From: Alphaproteobacteria bacterium
GTDB taxonomy: Bacteria; Pseudomonadota; Alphaproteobacteria; Micropepsales; Micropepsaceae
Assembly (NCBI GenBank): GCA_947462105.1
Contig: CANHNJ010000010.1
Coordinates: 17,824-81,823 of the forward strand
Direction: 5' to 3'
DNA length: 64,000 nucleotides
Part shown: positions 9,042 to 17,185 of the stretch, piece after piece
Numbering within the stretch: the stretch's first letter is position 1
Layout of the letters: every line of letters begins with the position of its first letter
Notes under the pieces: model-generated
Seen by the model: only the letters and a program-made list of their open reading frames with translations
Told to the model about the DNA's origin: nothing
Databases searched by the model: none
Made by a program: the position numbers and the translations under genes

Positions 9042-9602
9042 GTGTTAGCGCCCAGCGTGACCTCAAGCGCCTGTCCGGCGCTGGTGCTCAACGCCGACTA
9101 TCGGCCGCTGAGCTATTACCCGCTTTCGCTCTGGTCGTGGCAGGACACGATCAAGGCGGTCTTCCTCGACCGCGTGAATATCCTGGAAGAATATGACCGC
9201 GAGGTGCACTCCGCCCGCTTCGCGATGAAGCTGCCCTCGGTCATCGCCCTCAAGACCTATATCCGGCCGGCGCGGCATCCCGCCTTCACCCGCTTCAACG
9301 TTTTCCTGCGCGACGAATTCGAATGCCAGTATTGTGGCGATGACCAGGAATTGACCTTCGATCATGTCATTCCCCGCGCGCGCGGTGGCTGCACCACCTG
9401 GGAGAATGTCGTCGCCGCCTGCTCGCCGTGCAACCTGACCAAGGGCAGCCTGCTGCCCGCCCAGGCGAAGATGTTTCCCCGGCACAGGCCGCATCCGCCG
9501 ACCGTGACCGAGTTGCGCGAGCATGGCCGCAAGTTCCCGCCCAACTACCTGCATGAAAGCTGGGCCGACTATCTCTATTGGGATTCCGAACTGGAAGCCT
9601 AG
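9042..9602 (+). CDS. HNH endonuclease family protein
   Basis: Single-domain HNH protein widespread in alphaproteobacteria. The metal-binding CQYC and CSPCN pairs flank the core motif (FDHVIPRARGG, then TTWENVVAAC), near residues 105-145. The N-terminal half (PALVLNADYRPLSYYPLSLW) is the conserved extension of this subfamily. GTG 9042 is preferred to GTG 9006. It puts the conserved domain near the N-terminus, and AGGA lies ~9 bases upstream. Its cellular role is not established, and nothing nearby suggests restriction or phage. Confidence 0.9.
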   Translation: MLAPSVTSSACPALVLNADYRPLSYYPLSLWSWQDTIKAVFLDRVNILEEYDREVHSARFAMKLPSVIALKTYIRPARHPAFTRFNVFLRDEFECQYCGDDQELTFDHVIPRARGGCTTWENVVAACSPCNLTKGSLLPAQAKMFPRHRPHPPTVTELREHGRKFPPNYLHESWADYLYWDSELEA

Positions 9603-9625
9603 GGCGCACTTCTTTCGCGCCCTGT
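9602..9625. terminator. Bidirectional hairpin between convergent HNH and coq7 genes
   Basis: GGGCGC at 9602-9607 pairs with GCGCCC at 9617-9622 across a T-rich loop. It lies between the converging HNH nuclease and coq7 genes and can stop both. No strong T tract follows, so this is a moderate call. Confidence 0.5.
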
Positions 9626-9634
9626 CAGGGCCAA

Positions 9635-10177
9635 TCAAATACGCTCGGAAAGCTTTATCGCGACGCGGCAGCCTGCCTTGATCGCGGCGCTGAGCAGCTT
9701 GTAGCCCACCGCCTGTTCGGCGCCATTCTCCAGCGCCGTCTGGCGATGTTCGGCTTCCTCGGCGCGGAATTCTTCCACCGTCGCCTTCAGGGCTTCGTCC
9801 TTGCCTTCCAGCGCCGCGACCTGAGATGCGTAATGCTCGTCGATCACATCCTCGACAGCGGCGGTGCAGGCGAAGGCGGCTTTCTCGCCCATCAGGGCGG
9901 TGGCGGCGCCCAGCGCGAATCCCGCCACGCGCCACACCGGTTCCAGCGCGGTGGGCCGCACCTTTCGCGCATTGACCAGCTTGTCGAAGGCCTTCAGGTG
10001 CCGTTCTTCCTGGCTCGCCATGTGCCGGATGGTGTCGGCGGCGGCGCCATGCTTCAGCACCGCAAGCTGGCCCTGATAGATGCGCACCGCGCCATATTCG
10101 CCGGCATGATCGACGCGGATCATCGCGTCGGTGTCCAGCGCGACGCCGGGCGCGGTGGGCTTGGGCCTACGGCTCAT
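9635..10177 (-). CDS. coq7: Demethoxyubiquinone hydroxylase Coq7
   Basis: Di-iron monooxygenase that hydroxylates 3-demethoxyubiquinol in ubiquinone synthesis. The iron ligands lie in two four-helix-bundle repeats: E in RVDHAGEYGA, ExxH in SQEERHLKAF, E in VEDVIDEHY and ExxH in EEAEHRQTA. The length is 180 residues. ATG 10177 (MSRRPKP) was chosen because the longer frame runs back into dsbB. The start overlaps the end of dsbB, so the pair is coupled. A second ubiquinone-pathway gene (UbiH family) lies at 55.7 kb. Confidence 0.96.
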   Translation of the reverse strand: MSRRPKPTAPGVALDTDAMIRVDHAGEYGAVRIYQGQLAVLKHGAAADTIRHMASQEERHLKAFDKLVNARKVRPTALEPVWRVAGFALGAATALMGEKAAFACTAAVEDVIDEHYASQVAALEGKDEALKATVEEFRAEEAEHRQTALENGAEQAVGYKLLSAAIKAGCRVAIKLSERI

Positions 10178-10643
10178 GGGCGGTCTTTCCCAGCAGGACG
10201 CCGCCGATGGCCGCGATGCCGATGGAGAAGAAGGCATTCCAGAAAGCCAGAGTCTGGCCCAGGAACACCTGCTGCAGCAGGCTGCAGGACGGCGCGGGCG
10301 CCATGTCGCTGCCCAGCACGAAGCGCGTCCCGGAACAGGTGGTGGGACCGGGCAGGATGCCCCACTGGAATCCAGTCTGCCACGCGCCGATCAGTCCCGA
10401 AGACAGCACCAGCATGATAGCGGCGGTGGCGACATAAAAAGCGTAGCGGCGCGGCAGGAAGCCGCCGCCGATCAGGCCGATCACCGCCGCAGCGATGTGC
10501 GGCCAGCGCTGCCAATGGCACATGTGGCAGGGCGGCATGCCGCCCAGATACTGGTAACCCAGCGCGCCCAGGATCAGCGCCAGCGCGCCGGTGCCGACCG
10601 CGATGGCGATCCAGTCAGCGCGCAAAGACTGCGTTGTCGTCAT
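10167..10643 (-). CDS. dsbB: Disulfide bond formation protein DsbB
   Basis: Four-helix inner-membrane protein that passes electrons from DsbA to quinone. The first redox pair is in MPPCHMCHWQRWPH (CXXC) and the second in the periplasmic loop (TTCSGT ... APSCSLL). Hydrophobic helices surround both loops. ATG 10643 begins MTTTQSLRADW, and the 5' end overlaps the VOC gene by 29 bases. Placing it beside the ubiquinone gene coq7 suits a quinone-linked role. Confidence 0.95.
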   Translation of the reverse strand: MTTTQSLRADWIAIAVGTGALALILGALGYQYLGGMPPCHMCHWQRWPHIAAAVIGLIGGGFLPRRYAFYVATAAIMLVLSSGLIGAWQTGFQWGILPGPTTCSGTRFVLGSDMAPAPSCSLLQQVFLGQTLAFWNAFFSIGIAAIGGVLLGKTAHEP

Positions 10644-11037
10644 GGAAGGCCTTGAATTCGAGTGCGTTGCCGGAGGGATCGAGAAAGAAGAACGTTGCTT
10701 GTTCGCCGGGCAGCCCTTCGAAGCGGATGCCGGGCGCAATGATGAACTGTGTGTTGGCAGCGGTCAGTTTGCCGGCCAGCGTCTTCCATTGTTCCATTGT
10801 CAGGATCGCACCAAAATGGCGCACGGGAACTGCGTCACCGTCAACCTGATTATGTTCTTTGTGACCGACCTCCTTCGGGCTTAAATGCGCAACGATCTGA
10901 TGGCCGAAGAAATCGAAGTCCACCCACTCCTCGCTCGAACGTCCCTCGGGACAGCCGAGCAGATCGCCATAGAAGGCGCGGGCTTCGGCAAGATCGCGTA
11001 CCGGGAACGCAAGATGAAAGCGCGGACGTGTCGACAT
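10615..11037 (-). CDS. VOC (glyoxalase/dioxygenase fold) family protein
   Basis: 140-residue vicinal-oxygen-chelate protein with two beta-alpha-beta-beta-beta modules. Landmarks are FHLAFPVRDLAEARAFYGDL at the N-terminus, H-containing FFGHQIVAH in the middle and FFFLDPSGNALEFKAF near the end. The metal ligands (H near residue 8, H near 75, E near 127) look intact. ATG 11037 begins [11 protein letters not shown]. It overlaps dsbB downstream, and its start codon overlaps the divergent metalloprotease start. The substrate is unknown. Confidence 0.9.
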   Translation of the reverse strand: MSTRPRFHLAFPVRDLAEARAFYGDLLGCPEGRSSEEWVDFDFFGHQIVAHLSPKEVGHKEHNQVDGDAVPVRHFGAILTMEQWKTLAGKLTAANTQFIIAPGIRFEGLPGEQATFFFLDPSGNALEFKAFHDDNAVFAR

Positions 11038-11812
11038 GATTTCCCTGTTCCGCCGCAAGCCTAAAGCCAGCGCCGTCAAAAAGCGACCCACCAGAAGCAA
11101 CGGCGAAACCGTGGCCCTGGCCATCGAAGGCGAACCGGTTTCGGTCAAGTTGCGGCTCAATCCGCGCGCCCGGCGCGTGATCGTCAAGGTTCACCCCTCC
11201 ACAGGCGAAGTGACGGTGGTGGCCCCGACCCGGGCCGGCCTCGCCCATGCGCTGGATTTCGCGCGCGGCGAGCAGGACTGGATCGCGCGGCAGCGGGCGC
11301 GGGTGCCGCAGCCGGTGGTGCTGGCACCCGGGGCCAGGCTGCCGTTTCGCGGCCAGTCGCACGAAATCCGCCACGGCGGCAGAAACGGCCCCGCGCCGGT
11401 CTGCCATGATGCGGCGGGGCGCGTGTTGTGGGTGCATGGCCGCGCCGAACATGCGCAGCGCCGTCTCACTGATTTCTTCAAGCGCGAGGCCCGCAACCTG
11501 TGCGAGGCGCAGGCACTGGCCTATGGCGCGCAACTGGGCGTCGTGCCCGCGCGCATCACCATGCGCGACACCGCCAGCCGCTGGGGCTCCTGCTCGGCGG
11601 CGCGGGCGATCTCGTTTTCCTGGCGGCTGATCTTCGCGCCGGATTTCGTGCGCGACTATGTCGTGGCCCATGAAGTGGCGCATCTCAAGGAGATGAATCA
11701 CGGCCCGCGCTTCTGGAAGCTGGTGGAAAAACTGCAGCCAGACTTCAAGCCGGCGCAGGAATGGTTGCGCCTGCATGGCCGCTCGCTTCAGAGATACGCC
11801 CCGAAGCTTTAG
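11036..11812 (+). CDS. M48/SprT-like (YgjP-type) zinc metallopeptidase
   Basis: 258-residue protein of the DUF45/YgjP family. The zinc motif is [11 protein letters not shown] near residues 209-219, with a following conserved [12 protein letters not shown]. The SRWGSC motif precedes it ([19 protein letters not shown]). The N-terminal ~150 residues are beta-rich. ATG 11036 overlaps the divergent VOC start (CATG), so its ribosome site would lie inside the VOC gene. A shorter start is possible. The 3' end overlaps the convergent PBP1A stop. The function is not established. Confidence 0.88.
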   Translation: MISLFRRKPKASAVKKRPTRSNGETVALAIEGEPVSVKLRLNPRARRVIVKVHPSTGEVTVVAPTRAGLAHALDFARGEQDWIARQRARVPQPVVLAPGARLPFRGQSHEIRHGGRNGPAPVCHDAAGRVLWVHGRAEHAQRRLTDFFKREARNLCEAQALAYGAQLGVVPARITMRDTASRWGSCSAARAISFSWRLIFAPDFVRDYVVAHEVAHLKEMNHGPRFWKLVEKLQPDFKPAQEWLRLHGRSLQRYAPKL

Positions 11813-13842
11813 CCGCCGAACAGGCTGTTCAGGATCAAATCGATGGTGCCCGGCTTGGCCTGTTCCACCGGGGCCGAAACCGCCATCGCGGCCGGCGGCT
11901 GCGGCGTCAGCGCCGCCGTATCAGTCGGAGGCAGGTTGGCGGCCATGGCCGCACCCGCCAGCGGCCGTTCCGGCAGGCCCTGTTCGGCGCCGCCCATGAA
12001 ATCGCGGAAGATGCGGGCCGGCAACGCGCCGCCGGGGGCTTTCTTCATGGGCGTGAAATCGTCATTGCCGGTCCAGACGGCGCAGACCAGATCGGCGGTA
12101 AAGCCGATGAACCAGGCATCGCGATAATCCTGCGTCGTGCCGGTCTTGCCCGCCACGTCGCGGTTCGGCAGGCGGGCCGCCTTGCCGGTACCGGTCAGCA
12201 CGGTTTCGGCCATCAGCCGGGTCATGGCGGCGTTGTTTTCCGGACTCATCGCCGCGCCTTGTGCCTTCGGCTTGCGCTCATAAAGCACCTTGCCCGCGAC
12301 GGTACGGATCTTCATCACGGCGAAGGGCGTCACGGCCTCGCCGCCATTGGCGAAGGCGGCATAGGCGCCGGTCATTTCCAGTGGCGAAACGCCGGAGGTG
12401 CCCAGCGCCAGCGAATCCACCGCATCCAGCGGCGCGGTGATGCCCAGCCGGCGCGCCGTCGCCGCCACGGTGCGCGGCCCCACTTCCTGAGTGAGCTGCG
12501 CCGCGACGGAGTTGGAGGAGGTGGCAAAGGCCCGCAGCAAGGGTATCGCACCTTCATAGCGGTTCTCGTAATTGCCCGGTGTCCATTTGCCGAACGTCAC
12601 CGGCTCATCCTGCACCGTGTCGTTCAGCGTGTGGCCATGCTCCAGCGCCGCCAGATAGACGAAGGGCTTGAAGGCGCTGCCCGGCTGGCGCACCGCATCG
12701 GTGGCGCGGTTGAAGGCCGACTGGGCATAGGAACGGCCGCCCACCAGGGCACGCACCGCGCCATCTGGCGTCATCGCCACCAAAGCGGCCTGCGAAACGT
12801 TGAGCTTCTCGCCATCCAGGCCAAGGCCCTGCATCACGGCAGCTTCCGCCAGGCCCTGTGTCTGCAGGTTGAAACTGGTTTCCACCATGATGGGCTCGGC
12901 GCTGGCCGGCACCAGTTCGCGCAATTGCGCGATCACCCAATCGGCGAAATAGCCGGAGCCGGGCGTGCCGCTGACGCGGCTGATGCGCGGGCGCGTCTGC
13001 GCGGCGGCAAGACGGGTATCGAGATCGATATAGCCTGCTTCCTCCATCGCCTTCAGCACCACCTGCGCCCGCGCATGTGCGGCGTCGGGATCGGCGAGGG
13101 GATTGTAGCGCGCGGGCGCCTTGACACTGCCCGCCAGGATCGCGGCCTCGGTCAGGCCGAGCTCGGAGGCATGCTTGCCGAAGAATTTTTCCGCCGCCGC
13201 TTCCAGTCCATACACGCCGGCGCCGAAATAGACCTTGTTGAGATACAGGCCAAGGATCTGGTCCTTGCTGTAGCGCGTCTCCAGATAGACGGCGAGCGCC
13301 GCCTCCCGCAGCTTGCGCTCATAGGTGCGGCCCGGCGTGAGGAACAGGTTCTTGGCCAGCTGCTGCGTCAGGGTCGAACCGCCCTGCACCACATGGCCCG
13401 TCGCCATGTTGCGGATGGCGGCGCGCGACAGACCGAACGGATCAATGCCGAAATGCGAACGGAAGCGGCGGTCCTCGACGGCGATAAAGGCGTTGGTGAC
13501 ATAGTCGGGCAGGTCGGCCACCGCCACCGTCTCGCCCTGGGTCAGGCCGCGCCGCGCGATGACGCGGCCATGATCGTCCAGGATGGTGACATCCTCCGAG
13601 GCAGCGGGCGTCATGATGTTGTTCACATCGGGCAGGCCGGAAATGAAGTGCGAGAAGATCACCGCGCCGAAGATGAGGCCCCAGATGGCGAACATGGTGA
13701 CGACATAGGGCCAACTGCGCTTGCGGCGCGTCACGGGCTTTGGCGGGGGCGGGCCATCATCGTAATCGGCAGGCGCACGGCCACGGCCGGAAGCTTTGCC
13801 CCGCGGTTTTCCAGAAGACTTTTTGGGTGTTGGCTTGCCCAT
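11809..13842 (-). CDS. Class A penicillin-binding protein (PBP1A type)
   Basis: Bifunctional peptidoglycan synthase. A basic cytoplasmic N-terminus ([17 protein letters not shown]) is followed by one membrane helix at ~residues 45-67. The GT51 glycosyltransferase domain shows [12 protein letters not shown] and [14 protein letters not shown]. The transpeptidase domain has the serine motif SAFK ([10 protein letters not shown]), SSN (SSNSVA) and KTGTT. At 677 residues it is shorter than E. coli PBP1a, as is common in this class. It is preceded by repeat A1, and its stop overlaps the convergent metalloprotease. Confidence 0.95.
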   Translation of the reverse strand: MGKPTPKKSSGKPRGKASGRGRAPADYDDGPPPPKPVTRRKRSWPYVVTMFAIWGLIFGAVIFSHFISGLPDVNNIMTPAASEDVTILDDHGRVIARRGLTQGETVAVADLPDYVTNAFIAVEDRRFRSHFGIDPFGLSRAAIRNMATGHVVQGGSTLTQQLAKNLFLTPGRTYERKLREAALAVYLETRYSKDQILGLYLNKVYFGAGVYGLEAAAEKFFGKHASELGLTEAAILAGSVKAPARYNPLADPDAAHARAQVVLKAMEEAGYIDLDTRLAAAQTRPRISRVSGTPGSGYFADWVIAQLRELVPASAEPIMVETSFNLQTQGLAEAAVMQGLGLDGEKLNVSQAALVAMTPDGAVRALVGGRSYAQSAFNRATDAVRQPGSAFKPFVYLAALEHGHTLNDTVQDEPVTFGKWTPGNYENRYEGAIPLLRAFATSSNSVAAQLTQEVGPRTVAATARRLGITAPLDAVDSLALGTSGVSPLEMTGAYAAFANGGEAVTPFAVMKIRTVAGKVLYERKPKAQGAAMSPENNAAMTRLMAETVLTGTGKAARLPNRDVAGKTGTTQDYRDAWFIGFTADLVCAVWTGNDDFTPMKKAPGGALPARIFRDFMGGAEQGLPERPLAGAAMAANLPPTDTAALTPQPPAAMAVSAPVEQAKPGTIDLILNSLFGG

Positions 13843-13893
13843 GCTGCCAGTATGGCGGCGAGGTGGTTAACGGCTGTTAAACATTCACCTTTG

Positions 13894-14030
13894 CTCGAGC
13901 CCGGCATTCCGCCGGGCGACTTTCTGCCAGGCCTCCAGCTTCCTTTCCCCGCGAACGCAGTGACGAGCGGGGGAAGGTGTCGCAACGAGGTGTCGCCGGA
14001 GGCGACCCGAGTTGTGACGGATGGGGGTCA
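13894..14030. repeat. Dispersed structured repeat, family A copy 1
   Basis: ~137-base element sharing its architecture with copies at 39109-39247 and 52181-52328. Stem 1 is GCCCGGC/GCCGGGC. Stem 2 pairs the CTTCC..CCCC arm with GGGGGAAGG. Stem 3 joins GTCGCAAC with GTTGYGAC around a variable hairpin (GTCGCC-GGA-GGCGAC here). The GACGGATGGGGGTYA end is conserved. It sits just past the 3' end of the response-regulator gene. Confidence 0.85.
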
Positions 14031-14035
14031 TAAAA

Positions 14036-14689
14036 TCAGGCGGAAAGCCTGTATCCGCCTTCTTCCGTCAGCAGAATCCGCGCTTCGCCGGGGTCTTTTT
14101 CGATCTTCTTGCGCAGGCGGTAGATGTGGGTCTCCAGCGTGTGGGTGGCCACCAGCGGGCCATAGCCCCAGACTTCTCCCAGCAGGGTCTGGCGCGGCAC
14201 GATCCCCGACGCGTTCTTGAGATAGCGCAGGATGTCCGTCTCCTTCTCGGTCAGCCGGATCTTGTGCTCCCCGTCCACCAAGAGCTTGGCGGAGGGGTGA
14301 AAGTCGTAGGGACCGATACGGCCAGCCGCCTCACCCGGGGGATGCGCCAAAAGCTTGCCCAATTCCAGCTGCAGGGCGGTGAAGCGGAAGGGCTTGGCCA
14401 GCCGCGCCAGCCCGTCCTGCACCTCGGCCTTGTCCGCCGGGGTCAGCAGCAGCAGCGGTGCGCCAAAGCCGTCTTCCTCCAGCGCCCGCGCCGCATCGGC
14501 GGCATCCCCGTCCGGCAAGGCATCGTCGATCACCGCGAAGCTGAACAGGGACTCAGCAGTGACGGTGCGCGCCTCGCCGCTACTGGATGCGATGATGATC
14601 TCGCTGCCTTCCTCGCCCGCAAGCTGCTGGGCAAGCTGGTCGCGGAAAATGCCGGGCGCGGCGATCAGGAGGGCCTTGGGCTTGGGCAT
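14036..14689 (-). CDS. OmpR-type response regulator with divergent receiver domain
   Basis: 217-residue regulator. The C-terminal winged helix (residues ~125-217: IRLTEKETDILRYL, LLGEVWGYGPLVATHTLETH, IYRLRKKIEKDP) is standard. The receiver domain is less standard. The phospho-acceptor region reads FAVIDDALPDGDAADAA and the usual conserved Lys is in LAKPFRF. No kinase gene adjoins it, so the partner is unknown. The ATG at 14689 suits homologues. The gene ends in repeat A1. Confidence 0.9.
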   Translation of the reverse strand: MPKPKALLIAAPGIFRDQLAQQLAGEEGSEIIIASSSGEARTVTAESLFSFAVIDDALPDGDAADAARALEEDGFGAPLLLLTPADKAEVQDGLARLAKPFRFTALQLELGKLLAHPPGEAAGRIGPYDFHPSAKLLVDGEHKIRLTEKETDILRYLKNASGIVPRQTLLGEVWGYGPLVATHTLETHIYRLRKKIEKDPGEARILLTEEGGYRLSA

Positions 14690-14815
14690 AGTGCAAGTCT
14701 AGTCCAAGCCACGACGCGGCGGCAATTTCTGCCGGGCTGCAGGCGGTGGCCCTGGGCGAAAAGCCCGCGAATCCGGCGCTTTCCCACTGGCGTAGCGCTT
14801 GCTTGGGACAAGGCG

Positions 14816-15376
14816 ATGCCCGCTCTCGACATCATGCGTCACATGGATCCCGCCCAGGTGCGTTCGCGCGCCAGCGTGGCCGCGCCGCAAACTGCGTCCA
14901 GGGCGGAAACCGCGAAGGCCGATAGCGGCGCCACCCTCGATACCGCCTTCGAAGACCTACTCGACATCGTTAACCCGCTGCAGCACCTGCCTGTGGTGGG
15001 CACGCTCTATCGCGCCATCACCGGCGACACGATGGGCACGGTGTCGAAGATTGCAGGCGATGCGCTCTATGGCGGGCTGTGGGGCGCGGTGTGCGCCGTC
15101 GCCGACAGTGCCTTCGAGGCGATCACGGGCAAGGATTTCGGTTCGACCGTGTTGGCGCTGGCGACCGATGTGCTGGGCCTGGACGATGATGCGCCGCCGA
15201 CACAGATCGCGGCGGCAACGCCGCCGGCCAGGCCAGTGGCGCAGGCCGGTGACAGCGCAGAGGCGCTGGCTTTCGGCAATGCGCTGACGGCCAAGGGCAT
15301 GGATAGCGAAATGGCTTCCCGCGCCATGTATGCCTATCGCCGCGCCAATGGCCTTCTCCCGGTCGGACTGAACTAA
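14816..15376 (+). CDS. Conserved alphaproteobacterial hypothetical protein
   Basis: 186-residue protein. A conserved-looking core reads NPLQHLPVVGTLYRAITGD, then GDALYGGLWGAVCAVADSAF (glycine-spaced, weakly hydrophobic, ~residues 70-100). The C-terminus ALTAKGMDSEMASRAMYAYR is helical. Similar proteins occur in other alphaproteobacteria, but I know no function. Glycine spacing could mean membrane association. ATG 14816 is the first good start after the response-regulator promoter region. ATGs at 14834 and 14843 are alternatives. High GC3 supports coding. Confidence 0.7.
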   Translation: MPALDIMRHMDPAQVRSRASVAAPQTASRAETAKADSGATLDTAFEDLLDIVNPLQHLPVVGTLYRAITGDTMGTVSKIAGDALYGGLWGAVCAVADSAFEAITGKDFGSTVLALATDVLGLDDDAPPTQIAAATPPARPVAQAGDSAEALAFGNALTAKGMDSEMASRAMYAYRRANGLLPVGLN

Positions 15377-15386
15377 TTTATTGGTC

Positions 15387-15429
15387 GCGGTTCCTGCGGA
15401 AAACCGCTCCGCACTTTTCCTGGAACCGC
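15387..15429. repeat. Inverted repeat upstream of the L,D-transpeptidase
   Basis: GCGGTTCC at 15387-15394 pairs with GGAACCGC at 15422-15429, with an inner TGCGGA/TCCGCA stem. It resembles short dispersed palindromes of alphaproteobacteria and lies ~20 bases before the next gene. It may be a terminator for the upstream hypothetical gene. Confidence 0.55.
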
Positions 15430-15448
15430 TCTGGGCTATAAGTCTTTC

Positions 15449-15988
15449 ATGGATTTGCAGGTGACAATGCAGGGCGGCCACGCCGTGCTGGACTGGGGTG
15501 CAGGCGCGCGCCGCGCCGCCATCGGCCCGGGCGGCATCGCGGTGAAGGGCGGCGAGGGCGATGGCATCACGCCCATCGGGTCATGGCCAGTGCGCGAGAT
15601 TTTCTACCGTGCGGATCGTATCGCCAAACCCGACGTGCAACTGAAGCTGCGCGCGATCGCGCCGGATGATGGCTGGTGCGATGCGCCGAACGATTCCAAT
15701 TACAACCGGCTGGTGAAACGGCCCTATCCCGCCAGCGCCGAGACCATGTGGCGTGACGATCACCTCTACGATCTGGTGGCGGTGCTGGGCTTCAACGATG
15801 ATCCGGTGGTGGCAGGCAAGGGCAGCGCCATCTTCCTGCATTTGGCGCGGAGCGTCGGCGAGAGCCGGAGCGACACTTCAAAGGAGCCGGGCTATGCCAA
15901 CACGCATGGCTGTGTCGCGCTGAAACATGACGATGCGCTGGCGGCGCTGGAACAGTTGCGGCCGGGTGACCGCGTCATTATTTCGTAA
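15449..15988 (+). CDS. L,D-transpeptidase (YkuD) family protein
   Basis: 179-residue YkuD-fold protein that may cross-link peptidoglycan or attach proteins to it. The catalytic motif is visible near the C-terminus as NTHGCVALKHDDA, with the nucleophilic cysteine and upstream H in IFLHLA. The conserved EGDGITPIGSWPVREIFYR segment is at residues ~36-54. There is no signal peptide or LysM domain. This matches the L,D-transpeptidase catalytic-domain proteins of alphaproteobacteria. The 3' end overlaps the convergent YggS gene. Confidence 0.92.
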   Translation: MDLQVTMQGGHAVLDWGAGARRAAIGPGGIAVKGGEGDGITPIGSWPVREIFYRADRIAKPDVQLKLRAIAPDDGWCDAPNDSNYNRLVKRPYPASAETMWRDDHLYDLVAVLGFNDDPVVAGKGSAIFLHLARSVGESRSDTSKEPGYANTHGCVALKHDDALAALEQLRPGDRVIIS

Positions 15989-16643
15989 GGCGCTCACCAA
16001 AAATCGCGCTGCCGACTCTGACGTGTGTCGCACCGAACTTCACCGCCAGTTCAAAATCGCTGCTCATGCCCATGCTGAGCTGGGACAGGCCCAGATCGCG
16101 GGCGCGCTGCATCAGGAAGGCGAAGTGTGGCGCGGCGTCATCCCCTGCCGGCGGGATGCACATCAGGCCTTCGACCGGCAATTGCAGCCCGCGCGCATGC
16201 GCCAGCAAGGCCGCGAGATCGGTGGGCAGCACACCCGCCTTCTGTTCTTCCTCGCCCGTGTTGACCTGGATGAAAATACGGGGACAGGGCGCGCCCTTGT
16301 CGCGTTCGGCGGCCAGCGCATCGGCCAGCTTTACCCGGTCCAGCGACTCGATGACGTCAAACAGCGCCATCGCCTCTTTCACCTTGTTGGTCTGCAGCGG
16401 GCCAATCAGGTGCAGTTCCAGCGCGGGGAATTCTGCCTTCAGCGCCGGAAATTTGGCCTGCGCCTCCTGCACGCGGTTCTCGCCGAAGCAGAGCTGGCCC
16501 GCCGCCAGTGCGGCGCGAATCCCGGCTTCGTCCACCGTCTTGGAGACGGCGACCAGCTGCGTGGCGGGCGCAGGGTTAATCGCGGCCTTTCGCGCCGCGC
16601 CGATGCGCGCCAGAATGTCTGCCAGATTTTCGGGAATGCTCAT
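15978..16643 (-). CDS. YggS-family PLP-binding protein (PLPBP/ProsC)
   Basis: 221-residue single-domain TIM-barrel protein that binds pyridoxal phosphate and keeps B6 and amino-acid pools balanced. The PLP lysine is in LVAVSKTVDEAGI. Other landmarks are CFGENRVQEA, FQ-type LIGPLQTNKVKEA, QVNTGEEEQKAG and LSMGMSSDFELAV. ATG 16643 (MSIPENLADILARI) was chosen over an upstream start that would run into the divergent thiE-like gene. The two starts are five bases apart, so the pair shares a compact divergent junction. Confidence 0.95.
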   Translation of the reverse strand: MSIPENLADILARIGAARKAAINPAPATQLVAVSKTVDEAGIRAALAAGQLCFGENRVQEAQAKFPALKAEFPALELHLIGPLQTNKVKEAMALFDVIESLDRVKLADALAAERDKGAPCPRIFIQVNTGEEEQKAGVLPTDLAALLAHARGLQLPVEGLMCIPPAGDDAAPHFAFLMQRARDLGLSQLSMGMSSDFELAVKFGATHVRVGSAIFGERLTK

Positions 16644-16648
16644 TGGGG

Positions 16649-17185
16649 ATGTTTCTAGCAAGGCAGCAGCAACGTCTCAATCCGGACCTGCCCTTGGTGC
16701 TGTTCACCGATGACAGCGGCCGTGACTGGCTGGCCGCCGCCCGCCGCCTGCCGTGCGGCAGCATCGTGGTCCTGCGCGGCAAACAGCGCGCCACGCTGCT
16801 GGACAGGCTGCGCCCGCTGCCGCTGCGTCTGCTGGTGGCGGAGGATGCCGTGCTGGCGGGCGAGGCCGATGGTCTGCACCTGCCCGAGCAGCGGGCGCGC
16901 GAAGCGGCGCACTGGCGGTGCCGCAGGCCTGACTGGATCATCACCACATCGGCCCATTCGCTGCGGGCGCTGATGCAGTTGCGCCATGTCGATGCCGCCT
17001 TCCTGTCGCCGGTCTTCGCCACCACCAGCCATCCCGGCGCGACGGTACTGACACCGGTGCGGGCCGCCTTCATCGCGGCACATGCCCTGGTGCCGGTCTA
17101 TGCCCTGGGCGGCGTCGATGCGCGCAAGGCGCCGCTGCTGGCGCCGGCTTTCAGCGGCATCGCCGCGATCACGGCACTGTGTTGA
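16649..17185 (+). CDS. Thiamine phosphate synthase/TenI-like protein
   Basis: TIM-barrel protein of the ThiE/TenI family. Landmarks are LVAEDAVLAGEADGLHLPE (the GVHLG-type phosphate region), SAHSLRALMQL, VDAAFLSPVFATTSHPGA and PVYALGGVD. At 178 residues it lacks the usual first ~25-30 residues of ThiE, so substrate binding may differ. The family also includes the non-synthase TenI. It starts at ATG 16649, divergent from YggS, and overlaps the convergent porin end. Confidence 0.82.
   Translation: MFLARQQQRLNPDLPLVLFTDDSGRDWLAAARRLPCGSIVVLRGKQRATLLDRLRPLPLRLLVAEDAVLAGEADGLHLPEQRAREAAHWRCRRPDWIITTSAHSLRALMQLRHVDAAFLSPVFATTSHPGATVLTPVRAAFIAAHALVPVYALGGVDARKAPLLAPAFSGIAAITALC

Noticed and set aside
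9042..9602. HNH protein as a homing endonuclease or restriction enzyme
   Set aside because: It is the widespread stand-alone alphaproteobacterial family, not inside an intron or intein and not next to a methyltransferase.
11761..14220. 819-codon open frame antisense to the PBP1A gene
   Set aside because: Low-complexity, Arg/Gly/His-rich shadow frame produced by high GC in the real gene's third positions; no motif or start signal.
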